A stretch of DNA of 64,000 nucleotides, from positions 21,582,701-21,646,700 of the forward strand of contig NC_087063.1 of NCBI RefSeq assembly GCF_963678635.1, in the 5' to 3' direction. The notes under the pieces are model-generated. The model ran no database searches and was not told where the DNA came from. It saw only the letters and a list, made by a program, of their open reading frames with translations. The translations under genes were made by a program, and so were the position numbers. Numbering within the stretch: the stretch's first letter is position 1; every line of letters begins with the position of its first letter. Below are positions 48,001 through 56,440 of this stretch, piece by piece. This DNA is from Symsagittifera roscoffensis (lineage: Eukaryota > Xenacoelomorpha > Acoela > Convolutidae).

Positions 48001-51000
48001 ATTCTCATGGCGGGGTTAAAGTCAACTGGTTATAAATCCAAAAGGAGTGACCGCACTCTGACTGGAGCGACTTTAGAAATGGAAATACTCAGTCAATGTG
48101 GAGAGAGTAAAAGGAGGGACTTCAAGCCATCTCCCATGAATCATGGAAAGGGAAGTGTTGCAGGACAACTAACACCAGTGGAATACAACAGACTGACAGT
48201 GTCTGAGACAGTGTCGATAGATGAACCCACCGGTGGATACATGGAGATGTTGGAATACCGAAACTCGGCTAGAGGGCATGTAATGGCCCTGGAAGAGGAA
48301 AAAGCCATGGAGGGTTATCTGGAAACAATGTTGCAAGGCACCACCCTCAAGCAGAAGGCGTACGGAACTTTGGCGTCGTCTGACATACAGGCGGAGACGA
48401 TCGAGCAGTTGGTGAGCCTTCCATGGAAAGCAGTAGTATTGAGGTATTTCGAAGAGGAAATGAGGACTACGCCAAGAATACATGCTCTCGTGGCAGTACC
48501 TTACGTAAGGACGGAATTACAACTCAGGCTCGCCTGGTGCATGATGGGACTGACTCGCGAAGAATATGATTCAGAAGAAAGGAAGAGATCAAAAGAGGAA
48601 AAAGTTTTCCTTATGACGAATCTGAGGGATCTGATAGTCCAGGAGGGAGCAGCAGTAGCGTGTGCAAAGCGGAGAGACGCTCTCTGTTTCATTCGATTCC
48701 TGATAGAGCAGATTTCAGTACCTGCATTAAGCACTTGTGTTAAAATGTTGAAGGAAGGCGATGAGCGAACGAAAGCCATGTTCTTGCTAGCAATGCTGGA
48801 TATGCAGCAAAGTAAACCGATGAGGGTGAACATGAAAGAACCTGAAGAATTGGAACCCATGAAAAAGATAGACGAGATCAGGAGATTCTCAAACAAGGAG
48901 TTGAGGCTCACTAAAGAATCTATGGGAGCATTGCCGAAATCCAGTGAATACTGTGGACCGATCAAGAAGAAGTCATATAGCTATGTATCCGGGATTATAG
49001 GGATGGCATACAATCCTTTCCTGAGTGAAGACATACGTGATTGCTTCTTTGATTATGAGCAGGCGGTGTTACTAAGATTCTGGACGTCCAGAATTGTGAC
49101 GACTAAGAGCGTTAACAATCCACAGGCCAAATTGGGATTGGTCTTGGAAGAAGAGGTGACTGCACCTTCAGTACCAAAATCCGACAAGAGAGTGGAATTT
49201 GGGTTGGGATTCTCAGATGAATTACTGAGAACGAGCTTGATGGCAGTGTGGGAATTGATGAAGCCATCGTGGTGTCCTAGTCCCAACGCTGACTCAATAT
49301 TACGGGCGACACAGGACATACAGAGGGAACTGAATGTGGACTGTAACCTGCGTGACCTCAACATCATATATAATGTGATGACAACAGCCTCTAAGAGCAA
49401 CGGAGAAGATAGAGTGGAGTTGCCTGGCTGGGGACCAGAAGACTGGGTCAAACCTGGTAGCTGTCTGGCGGAAGTCTGTGGACTAGAGGGTCACGTTTGT
49501 GGAAGTCTAGACTGTGTGAAAACCCTGGAGAAACAACACAAGCAGTTGACGGTATTGTTTGGAAATGTAGTGATGAAAGCAAGAACGGAAACGGAACTGA
49601 TAGCAGATTGCCATGGAGGAACCGATGTGAATCTAGTGACAGCACTAGGATTCTACAGCATGTTTGGTTCTTTAGAGTCACTATTGAATCTAGAACAGAA
49701 ACATGAGATGGTCACAGCCATCAGCGTAGAAGTATTCCCAGGAGTTCTGCAGACTGAGCAGAAGTATATAGGAAAATGGAGGGAAGCAATCGAAACGGAG
49801 ATGAACATCAGACACAGCGAAACTTATTGTAGACCATCAGGAGCACGATATTTGGTGGGTTCAATGTTGGCTCCAATGTGCAAGAGCAAGTATCCTGTAC
49901 ATTTCGTAGCTGTGGATGTGAAGAGTACAAGAACGATTGTGGATCAAGCCTTTTCAGTGCCGAAGTGCGTGAGGTTGGCAAGAATGTCTGAAAAGTCTTA
50001 CGAGTTACTGTGTAAGATTTTCTCAGCAGTTCCAGAAAGAACCAAAGAGGAGTTGGAGTCAATACTAGGAAGGAAGTTCATGGGATATGTGAGCGGGAAC
50101 TTCAGTGACTTTGAAAAACAGAAACAGAGAGGATCAACTGTCACAGATTACAATGCAGTAGATGAGAATGATGAGATCCACCGAGTGATGATGGAAGTGG
50201 AGCCATTGCTGGAAGCTTCGGGAAAACGGAATTGGAGGAGCATCATGTTGACACATGACGAGTTTCCTTGCCACTGCTTGCTGCAGACCTGGTGGTATCC
50301 CAAGCGTAGTAATCTGGTGTTGATCTGGGACTCTGGAGAGCTGCTCTCCATGGGTTTACCAGATTCATCACAGCCCATAACAATAGTGATAGTGGGAGTT
50401 ATGATGGCGATACGATGGCTGGAAGCTCATGTGAGAGAAAATAATAGACAGGAGGCACCGACGAGAGAACAATTGCAGAAATTAGATTGTCTAAAAGATT
50501 TAGATCTTTTTGAGACAATGTGCAAAGTTCTAAACATTCCGATGGAAGTGAAGAAGATATGGGCAAGAAAACGATTGATGCCATGGTTCAGAGCTAACAT
50601 GACTGCATGGTTGTACGAGTATGCGAAAAAGCATATGTCGAAACATGGCAGAGTGTACAGTGAATATCAGCTGGACATTGGGGCAGGAGCTTTCAAGCGA
50701 GCTTTCGTGACCCATCGGAATGCAGTGACCACCGCTGTGAAAAGAATTTCCAGGACGAGCGAGCGTAGTGGAAGTGAGAGGGCAGAGATGCTGAAAGAAG
50801 ATTTGGAAAGAAACGTGGCGTTGTGTCTCCACAACAGCTTCTGTAGAAACAGAGAATCAAACGTGGATCCCCTACCTTGCTGTAAACAGAGGGTGGAAGA
50901 GCAGAAGTGTTGGAGGACGGCTTCCAACAGCGTCAGGATAGTCAATGACGTGCTACAAGACACGGAGACCGAGAGTGCAGAGTCAGCGTCACAGGAGGAG

Positions 51001-51015
51001 GAAATGGAGCATTGA
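42070..51015 (+). CDS. Giant third ORF with SGNH esterase domain (element B)
   Basis: A 2,981-residue ORF, open throughout, starting MDNFNLDELMDLAEAYVGPM. Residues about 160-235 are a coiled coil (DLDEMNDQLRSTKKELDDM). Residues about 400-575 are an SGNH/GDSL hydrolase: LILGDSLVR with the nucleophile Ser near 410, a glycine block (MAFGGATI), LVGTNDIS with Asn near 460, and SDGIHFD with Asp near 554 and His near 557, so the full triad is visible. Residues about 865-1050 look like a second, diverged SGNH-like fold (VFAGINDH, Asn near 922). The rest is unrecognised; an acidic region lies near 1660-1790. No signal peptide or clear membrane anchor is seen, so it is not a typical envelope. Esterase domains of this kind occur in the ORF1 proteins of CR1-type LINEs. 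The substrate is unknown. Confidence 0.85.
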   Translation: MDNFNLDELMDLAEAYVGPMVDAIYRRLIERDFALEDPEVVMLLTALINILGHDNRGDRPTEVLLMAAYGERGVLDRPNMRVMRWRNGALSGSDLANEPGLGSSRTYQPGEMPMPSKPKPGLTRMHREMNSEATSSGSPLRVAVPPKGAKVTQKVQTNQTIQDLDEMNDQLRSTKKELDDMTKTMLAMEEDRDMWRKLFEDCNKKQGQEIERLRQEYKERSEQVALTTSIEKVIPARDIPRGQSPMELLTPREMSQTTETRLPAETNRVTIPDPSDTLGDPVVEQTVRKLIETAGRLVANKNAPGSGVTAPYGTIDDTGRVQLSQTIIRQGISDVTPLRGSSKITGRKVRKMPAKKVSRVMDVQKNNQLKYNFTGVPETDPRACFNRATWSPAVNLQQPPLGTSHLILGDSLVRVLTNLRTSWVTTVMAFGGATIAQLYRMVELMNPGRIPSVMILVGTNDISKGSDEQEAQWESMMVCLFTTLWQKFSCAVLTVCTVPMNARNLTASGRRHNEGVMRWNNILRNLANRNAGRMILMDIEHELRAMEQARLTSDGIHFDTIEGQAWLNRVFQERLDELEAELSDTGVLKEEGTVNDTVITTFVPPNLETRLGTVPAAINYRQQSSSESGRRTDVQDWLGEAPTRRTIHPRRRIGPVNQPNEGVAGTSRSDTRSETTSSSREERPNRGSLLWSRPMPSPWHIYKEELMKLDLQKVSFIEDARRMLNGATLSVSRLYSITGVDWLIAASINFSSTTALRFADLEGLPSNNTMGPVNARPLQDVRLNHEERNREERPGRFLTARAPIGQHVKIFRQLTTPPSHVKERVYPKQVNQDGDAQRYGGLTAIKKDESIFAAYDKAEMRKAKIMVVANSEFVYTSKSLFWPDVIMLAAVDLDLLQSVSLAIGVQRQTEMNPITIVFAGINDHLHSRGFLSRLRDPATAENAVWPAIKDILESMGEVVDATKEGTFNKVTLRVVFALSPGYAYLPDGLKFVYAMVALLSEGKYDVIISAPNRMIEMENLRPLKAELPAVWSDISNAMRGFKDHALHMLVLDEVLGLELSNFSRQLKLKPGIDDDHRVITAMSNDLWFRAMEVASEDTRRKNSLETRAHLEAMVLRTKPEANQWLHLNPRVAALGADAFQQGPVMITKMYAYLLKEVNLAENAGEKTAEFVNRMCQITLETFWTQEVKGQEGFERTDSMLEGLGAGWTASFLAKVYPKVSHYLIKEFLQAVVKVSIVELIALFVTFGAENFVKGPVILLTDGIQNLRLDGLLTLIAITHGNLGGLMKLARCPEQMKERVRNLDMKKSTDSWNKIRDLRHTLIQYLLQQNRFGTGEDETIEREEDVRRHVGGMPLLTDLSLAMRIDPLALIRGVTEFVTVIYGPAVTFAFPDVKVEAYRRSVLHLNLISAVDGSTLNWCEQHALRELMSEDLLFAKISEPEMTVINFDDHFCDRMGEVERGHIEVFPKLWNLRPYDKTNGEMTRVPRLTAAYHKVREETKDWGDYKKLPEAIPEFPLIRRMLLGAVSVVQTPRLRAFETNERRVGNFSATMDPYFVGRNVAVLQYTRFAYTDQATRRRISNAATPKPEGFDEEWRRLGSAPMRMRGRTELPEASVILISVRKEMKVAGILQTRIFLAPFGCEETKVVHGEEEDKSAGTLLIPRFQEEADDDKQGPSNSNGDKSEGDDGQGGNRQTEEPMQQDQAGGEDDRASTGGTSSLDFNIFSDLENNADTLETTEPADEGISTLEPPSAFEEMKRNLPESSSPGNTRNNDQRILMESPRRRRIEASARVPFLGTLPEEEWEVHHRDHESRTGCKLDRVAFMEEVWTVIQSYGTQSILKTGLNQPLMREVLDKLDECEGRLSELLIDSATDESEANSPIKMTPQDNEGEVVYLSRTRRGTMRSKMVIDKINAMKMKLGSRVMPKRIGKTKVDSEISMKAGNSAKRKRVEEVMDLGQGDYQLSGTDRILTDIAMVPPILMAGLKSTGYKSKRSDRTLTGATLEMEILSQCGESKRRDFKPSPMNHGKGSVAGQLTPVEYNRLTVSETVSIDEPTGGYMEMLEYRNSARGHVMALEEEKAMEGYLETMLQGTTLKQKAYGTLASSDIQAETIEQLVSLPWKAVVLRYFEEEMRTTPRIHALVAVPYVRTELQLRLAWCMMGLTREEYDSEERKRSKEEKVFLMTNLRDLIVQEGAAVACAKRRDALCFIRFLIEQISVPALSTCVKMLKEGDERTKAMFLLAMLDMQQSKPMRVNMKEPEELEPMKKIDEIRRFSNKELRLTKESMGALPKSSEYCGPIKKKSYSYVSGIIGMAYNPFLSEDIRDCFFDYEQAVLLRFWTSRIVTTKSVNNPQAKLGLVLEEEVTAPSVPKSDKRVEFGLGFSDELLRTSLMAVWELMKPSWCPSPNADSILRATQDIQRELNVDCNLRDLNIIYNVMTTASKSNGEDRVELPGWGPEDWVKPGSCLAEVCGLEGHVCGSLDCVKTLEKQHKQLTVLFGNVVMKARTETELIADCHGGTDVNLVTALGFYSMFGSLESLLNLEQKHEMVTAISVEVFPGVLQTEQKYIGKWREAIETEMNIRHSETYCRPSGARYLVGSMLAPMCKSKYPVHFVAVDVKSTRTIVDQAFSVPKCVRLARMSEKSYELLCKIFSAVPERTKEELESILGRKFMGYVSGNFSDFEKQKQRGSTVTDYNAVDENDEIHRVMMEVEPLLEASGKRNWRSIMLTHDEFPCHCLLQTWWYPKRSNLVLIWDSGELLSMGLPDSSQPITIVIVGVMMAIRWLEAHVRENNRQEAPTREQLQKLDCLKDLDLFETMCKVLNIPMEVKKIWARKRLMPWFRANMTAWLYEYAKKHMSKHGRVYSEYQLDIGAGAFKRAFVTHRNAVTTAVKRISRTSERSGSERAEMLKEDLERNVALCLHNSFCRNRESNVDPLPCCKQRVEEQKCWRTASNSVRIVNDVLQDTETESAESASQEEEMEH

Positions 51016-51835
51016 TGAATGGTCGAGAAAACAAGAGGCAACAAGAAAGAAAATTAGAAGAATTTAGAAGTTTTAGAACTTCTAAACGACGAAAAAAGAA
51101 GAGAACAAAGGGATGATGAAGAAAAGTTAAAACTCAGAATTGTTTTATGTGTGTGAAAAACTCAAGTGAGAAACCAAGCAACCAAGTTGTAATTGAAAAC
51201 TGAAACATTTAAGTTGAGTTTGGAAATTGTTGCATTTATAAATTTGCATTTTGGTTTTAGTTGAAGTGGCTTTAGAGACACTCACTTATTATTTATTTAG
51301 AAAGGCTTGAGGGAAGAGTATATTTAAATATTCCAGCCTGCATGATTGTTTTTAATCACTTAGGAAGACTGATAACTTTGTGGTGACATGAAAAACTTGA
51401 GTAACTTCTTGAGGAGGGAGGTTGTTGCATTGTTCTTTCTAACCACAAAGTTTCTTAGTTTTAATATTCAGGACAATAAACAAGCAAGATTTCCGAAGGG
51501 AAGGAGCATAGTAGGATAATTTTAGCTTGTTGGTTGGCAGGACTGTCCTGCAAGCCAACACCTTTTAAATCTAGGAGAAAAAGTTTCAATCGGGATATTG
51601 ACACTGGAAGTCAGAAAATATGTTTTATCTTAAGTCATATCCTCAATGTGCAGATTAATGAAAGAATTTGAAGGCTATAGTGATGTAGTATGATGCCATT
51701 TATATTCTGCAGTGAGTCGATGTGACGTAGGTAAAAGTAATTTCATGCATTTTGTAAATTCTGTTCGATGACACTGTAACCACTTAGAACATTGCGCGAT
51801 TCAATGAGGACATTGACCGGACTGTCCGGGGAGTA
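51016..51835 (+). other. 3' untranslated region of element B
   Basis: The 820 bp between ORF3 and the 3' LTR end in ACTGTCCGGGGAGTA, the probable polypurine-tract region. It has two inverted repeats. 51063-51086 has 10-bp arms (TTTAGAAGTT, TTAG loop, AACTTCTAAA). 51528-51560 has 16-bp arms with two mismatches around GGCAGGAC-T-GTCCTGC. Both have counterparts in element A. Confidence 0.7.
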
Positions 51836-52051
51836 TGTGACATTCGACCAGAATGGCCAAAATGCAGTCTCTGCAGAATTCGGTATTTTAGCAGCAAGCC
51901 TTCCGAATTGGCGATTTAGAACGGATAAGGACGTTATTTGAACGATTAGCCAAACGGTGAAGGCTAGAAGATTCTGGAATTCTAATTTTTAAAAATTCGA
52001 ATTATGACGTCATATTTCTGAGAAACGTCAGAGACGGCCATTTTAGCTAAA

Positions 52052-54689
52052 GAAGAAGAAAGAACACTTGAATTACTATACAATAAAAAGCCGAGGCATC
52101 AGTGTAGCAAAGTGTAAATAATAAAATTGGTTATAAATTCATTGGTTACATCAAACAAAAACAAAACATCAGAAAACAAGCAATAAACAAAACAAAAAAA
52201 AACAAAATCGGTTACAGTTCGGAAATTGGTTGATTAAAGTATATGAAGTTTCGGATACTATAGAAAATTAAAGATTTAAGAATTAGGAACAAGCTGGTAA
52301 TAAAACTTTACAAACAATTTTACAGATAGTCCAATTATACAACGTATATGCAGAGTATATACAGTTTCTCTTTCAAGCAATGTGTGAAAAATTAAACTGA
52401 ATTAAAAAATATAGAACTAGCAAAAACGGTAATCACGCCACGTATTTGTATTAGTACCTATAGGATTGTTTCTCAATTCACTCACGTAAAATTCTTTCAA
52501 TTTTTTCTTGAATTCTGTTTTCGATTTTTCTAAATTGCGCAAAATTATGGGCAGTGAATTCCATTTTTTAGAAGTCAAATGAAAAAATGATTTTTGTAGA
52601 GAAGCAGTCGAACAATGTTTGTCAAAAATAATTTGTTTCGTTCTTTCGTTGAGCCTATAATTGGCAGTCGGTAGTCTCAGTGTATTTTCAAAAGCCTTCT
52701 TTTTGTTTGTAAGATATTGGTATAAGTATGTTATACACTTTAACTCAATTCTTTTCTCGATTCCAATGAACGATTTGCTAATGCGAAGAAGGGAAGAAGA
52801 TTTAAAATTCGATCTGAAATATGTTCTTTTTAGCGCCCAGTTCAACTGTTTCTCCAGAGATAGCATCAAAGTAGCATTAATTTGTTGTAAAAAAATTGCT
52901 GAATAATCTAAATGTGATAAAACAAGACAATGAAGCAAGGCAACTAATGATAATGTCGGCAGTTGTTGTCCAATTGTATCAATAGTTTTAATCCCTTGGG
53001 CCATTTTTTGGAGAATTGTTTTGATTTGAGCATGAAAAGATAAACTTGAATCAAGAATTATGCCTAAATATTTGCATTCTGATTTTTTGGCTACATAATG
53101 CCCACTAATTACTAGTTTATCAGTATCCACATTTTTGCTATCATTTTTTTGACAAAATGTTATAAATTCCGATTTAGATGCATTCAGATTCAATTGGTTC
53201 TCTGCAAAAAATTCCGTTAGATTATTGAGTGATTTTTGCAATCGATTCAAAGCATCCTCAGAAATTATAGAAGAGGAAAAAACCATACAGTCGTCAGCAT
53301 ATTGAACTAAAGTACAACCCTCATATAATCGCTCTTGTATGTCATTAACATAAATATTGAACAACAACGGACCAAGTACCGTTCCTTGTGGGACACCTCG
53401 TTTTATTTCAATCCAGTCTGAAAAAATTCCATTGACGTTTACTCTTTGAATACGTTTGTTTAGGAAGCTAGCAATTAAAGCATTTGCTCCATTTGAAAAA
53501 CCGAGAGAAAGCATTTTTTCAATTAAAACTTCATGCGAAATAGAATCAAAAGCCTTGGACAGATCTAATAAAGCTGCATGTACGATTTTTTTTGAATCTA
53601 TTTGATTTCGAATACTTTCTGTCACATAAACAAGAGCATCTTGTGTTGAAATGTTTTTGCGAAATCCGAATTGAAATGGTGTCATTATTTGAAATTTGTC
53701 AAGATGTTCTGTTATTTGGGCATGTAAAATTTTTTCAAAAATTTTAGAAAAAGCACAAGTTATTGATATTGGCCGATAATTTTTTGCATCCATTGGGTCA
53801 TCTTTTTTGAACAAAGGGGTTACGTTTGCTTTTTTCAGTTCGATCGGGAAAATGTTCTCATCTAAGCAAGTATTTATGACAAAAGTTAAATGTGGAACTA
53901 TAACTGATTGACCGTCAATGATTGCCCAAGCAGGTACGGTACAAGGTCCGAGAGGTTTTCCAACATTGATTTTTCGAACTATGTCAAAGCATTGCTTCAC
54001 TGTAATGTGTTGAAAATGAAAAGATGCAGATTCAGAGGCAGATTTGTTGTAATTCGGAGGCTTTTTAGCGCCGAAAAATTCGCCTAAGTTTGAAAAAATA
54101 TAATTTAAATGATTGGCAATTTTTTTGTCTTGGGTTATCATTTCACTGAAGGAATTTCGTAGAACTGTAATTCGATGGTTGCCAGAACATGTACCTCTAA
54201 CTTGGTTAATATATTTCCATTTTTGTTGGATAGTGCTGAGAAGTGAAAAACAATTTTTTGAATGATCGAATTGTTTACTTCTAATCAATTTGCTCATTTG
54301 ATTACGTAAAAACTGGTACTTTGACCAATTATCGCTTGTGCTTTGACTGCGATATGATCTGAGTGAATTCTGTTTCTTAGTCAACAATTGCTGACATTCT
54401 GAATCGAACCATTCCGTTTTCAACACGTTTTTTGGTTTAAAATTACGAACAAACTTTTTTTCGATAGGAGCATGTTGCTGTAGAGCACAAGAAATTAAAT
54501 AAATCATCGTCGAGAACATGTTTTGTGCGTCTGTACATTGATATAAGAGATACCAAGGAAGAGCGGAGAGTGAATTGCAAAATTCATTTTTCTGATAATT
54601 TTTCTTATTGAAAGTCGTAATTATCCTCGGTAAAATTTTGCCGCATTTTATATCCGTCAAAATGCGGCAAAATAGCGTCAAAATGCGGC
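52052..54689 (-). mobile_element. CR1/jockey-type LINE inserted in the 3' LTR
   Basis: A non-LTR retrotransposon in minus orientation, 5'-truncated (no endonuclease). It inserted after TAGCTAAA and left about 3 bp of duplication, AAA. The 3' end, on the left, has a TTC-rich tail rather than poly-A. The 5' end, on the right, is complex: a 21-bp direct repeat (54656-54676 and 54677-54697) and a 15-bp inverted repeat (54635-54649 and 54659-54673). It is the most recent insertion in the window. Confidence 0.9.
52417..54681 (-). CDS. LINE reverse transcriptase, partial ORF2
   Basis: A 754-residue open frame without a break. It holds the pre-RT linker, then RT blocks NYRPISITCAFSKIFEK, ALLDLSKAFDSISHEVL, RGVPQGTVLGPLLFNIYVND, QYADDCMVF and CKYLGIILDSSLSF, followed by the thumb and a C-terminal region with FFHLTSKKWNSLP. 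An endonuclease should precede it but is lost with the 5' truncation, so this copy cannot move by itself. The intact frame supports a young age. The first ATG falls in the junction repeats and is probably not the native start. Confidence 0.9.
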   Translation of the reverse strand: MTLFCRILTDIKCGKILPRIITTFNKKNYQKNEFCNSLSALPWYLLYQCTDAQNMFSTMIYLISCALQQHAPIEKKFVRNFKPKNVLKTEWFDSECQQLLTKKQNSLRSYRSQSTSDNWSKYQFLRNQMSKLIRSKQFDHSKNCFSLLSTIQQKWKYINQVRGTCSGNHRITVLRNSFSEMITQDKKIANHLNYIFSNLGEFFGAKKPPNYNKSASESASFHFQHITVKQCFDIVRKINVGKPLGPCTVPAWAIIDGQSVIVPHLTFVINTCLDENIFPIELKKANVTPLFKKDDPMDAKNYRPISITCAFSKIFEKILHAQITEHLDKFQIMTPFQFGFRKNISTQDALVYVTESIRNQIDSKKIVHAALLDLSKAFDSISHEVLIEKMLSLGFSNGANALIASFLNKRIQRVNVNGIFSDWIEIKRGVPQGTVLGPLLFNIYVNDIQERLYEGCTLVQYADDCMVFSSSIISEDALNRLQKSLNNLTEFFAENQLNLNASKSEFITFCQKNDSKNVDTDKLVISGHYVAKKSECKYLGIILDSSLSFHAQIKTILQKMAQGIKTIDTIGQQLPTLSLVALLHCLVLSHLDYSAIFLQQINATLMLSLEKQLNWALKRTYFRSNFKSSSLLRISKSFIGIEKRIELKCITYLYQYLTNKKKAFENTLRLPTANYRLNERTKQIIFDKHCSTASLQKSFFHLTSKKWNSLPIILRNLEKSKTEFKKKLKEFYVSELRNNPIGTNTNTWRDYRFC

Positions 54690-55395
54690 AAAATAGCAGA
54701 AAGAAGAGAACAACTTTATCTGCGATTACGAACAGTACGAAATCGAGACTAAAAGAACAACAACGAACTATCGAACAGCAGAGGACGTTCCGAGTTGCAA
54801 CTATTGTGCTGTTACAATAGTTGCAAGGCCGTTGCGAGCAACGGTGAAGGATAAAACCCAGCCTTCCGAGTTATTGTGAACTGGATATTAAGAAGCTTGA
54901 TTCACCGGATTCAAGAATCCGGAAGGGTCTCGGGACGTGGACTTTTATGAACTTATATTGAATTTTAGCATCCGTCATGTCCTGACTTGAATTTAATTAA
55001 GATCTTAATTCGTTTTGACAAGAATGAGGAGCTAGAAGTAGGGGGGAAAGGGTTGATCCATCTTCGATGGAGATGATGATTTTTATCTACTGAACAAAAA
55101 CAATAGTAATATGATAAGTAGTAGCCCTGTTTTTAGGAGTGACCTCGTGGTCTGGGGATACTGAGACCCAGCCATGAGCTCACTAATTTTGCATGTAATT
55201 CAGTTAATTTGAGCGTTCTGGTCGAAGCCGGAGAACAGTAACGTTTTTGTCAGCCTGATGTAAGAAAGACCACCGAAAAGTACTGGCTTGGTAGAGACGG
55301 TGAAAAACATGCAAAGCTCTGTTTAGACGCTAGCCAGTCGTCTTAAGACTTAGTTTTGTTATCCGTCGATATGTATCTTCCGGGCGAATGTTACA

Positions 55396-56440
55396 GAGTT
55401 TGTTTTGTTTATTGTTATTGTAACTATGTGTATCTTATGATGTTATAATATTTTTATGAACTGATAGGAAAAAAACAGAAAACATTTGACATACACTTGT
55501 GTATTGAAATTAATTTCGATGTGCAATTAAAGTGTTTTTTTTACTCATTTTTAAATGAAAAAACTAACAAATGTCTTTCAGTGTATTTATTTTCCGGTAT
55601 ATCTAGTGAGAATGATAAAATTTTCTTTTGATTTTTGCCTTTATTCTTTTTTCGGTTTTGGTTTTTTCTAGCTTGTGAAGAAATTGTCTTTGTGGTGTTC
55701 TATTTTTTCTTCACTATTTCAGATTTGTAGTTATTTGTATCTTTTCTACTTCTAGATCAATTTCTTGTTCCAAAGCAGCCATTGGACAATTTTTTTAGGT
55801 TTGTTTTTTATCAACCACCTTGAAGCTGTCAGGTGAAAAGTAATCATCGATAATTGTAATCGAGTTTGTTTTGTTTATTGTTATTGTAACTATGTGTATC
55901 TAATGATGTTATAATATTTTTATGAACTGATAGGAAAAAAAACAGAAAACATTTGACATACACTTGTGTATTGAAATTAATTTCGATGTGCAATTAAAGT
56001 TTTTTTTTTATCTTTGAATCGAGTGCTGGTTGATAGCTTTATCTCTTTGATCCTCTGTATTGATGAATTGGCCTAATTTCCTAATTATATAATTTTTAGA
56101 GCAGCATAGCTAGTACTCGTGTCAGTTTCGAAAAAAAGCTTCTGTTTTTTTCTAAATTGGAAACTCAGGATTTAGCCATTTCTGTTTTTTTTTTCTGTTT
56201 TGTTGAATTGAATCCGCTGACTTTCCGAGTTTTTTTTATTAACTTCAAATAACGATACTCGACAATTGCCTTGGTTTGCTGAAAAATCTAATTTTCTTCT
56301 TAGTTTGATCGATCATCTCCATATGATTCTCTGCTTTTTTGAGTGCTCATTCAATTTTGCAATGGTTCAAGCTTTCAAAAACAACAACTTGTACTTAATT
56401 AGCTTTGCAGAAGTATCACTCAAATGATTATTATGAGAAA
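55396..56440. repeat. Tandem duplication, copy 2, right part
   Basis: This continues the sequence broken by element B at 28150 and repeats 21581-22632 in order: the rest of the first LINE tail, the spacer, the second LINE tail (55809-56000) and the flank. It ends at TTATGAGAAA, after which the sequence differs from copy 1. No gene is seen. Confidence 0.9.

Larger units (their letters stand above)
28151..55395 (+). mobile_element. Element B: giant Ty3-like LTR retrotransposon, nearly whole
   Basis: The element has LTRs 28151-29069 and 51836-55395 (the latter split by a LINE), a leader, gag-pol and a third ORF of 2,981 codons. Total is 27,245 bp, or about 24.6 kb without the LINE, well above the usual 5-10 kb of Metaviridae. 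LTR ends are TGTGACATTCG and CGAATGTTACA, near-perfect inverted copies. The target duplication is GAG, proven by the empty site in the tandem duplicate near 21575-21590. The LTRs look alike except for about one site, so the insertion is recent. It looks nearly whole, with about two interruptions in the gag-pol frame plus the LINE insertion; the third ORF is open throughout. Confidence 0.94.
51836..55395 (+). repeat. 3' LTR of element B, split by a LINE
   Basis: LTR sequence is present at 51836-52051 and 54690-55395; the two pieces add up to the 5' LTR length plus 3 bp. By eye they match the 5' LTR except at about one site, near 54850. The hairpin pair recurs at 54795-54844. Confidence 0.93.

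Noticed and set aside
50280-50430. A third SGNH domain in ORF3 (LIWDSGELLS, ITIVIVG)
   Set aside because: The spacing between the two blocks is far too short and no Asp-x-x-His block follows.
42070-51015. ORF3 as an envelope gene
   Set aside because: It sits where env would be, but it lacks a signal peptide, a fusion peptide, a furin-like site or a convincing membrane anchor, and its clearest domain is an esterase.
32226-51044. Many long minus-strand open frames opposite gag, pol and ORF3
   Set aside because: They mirror codon bias of the true plus-strand frames and show no domains.
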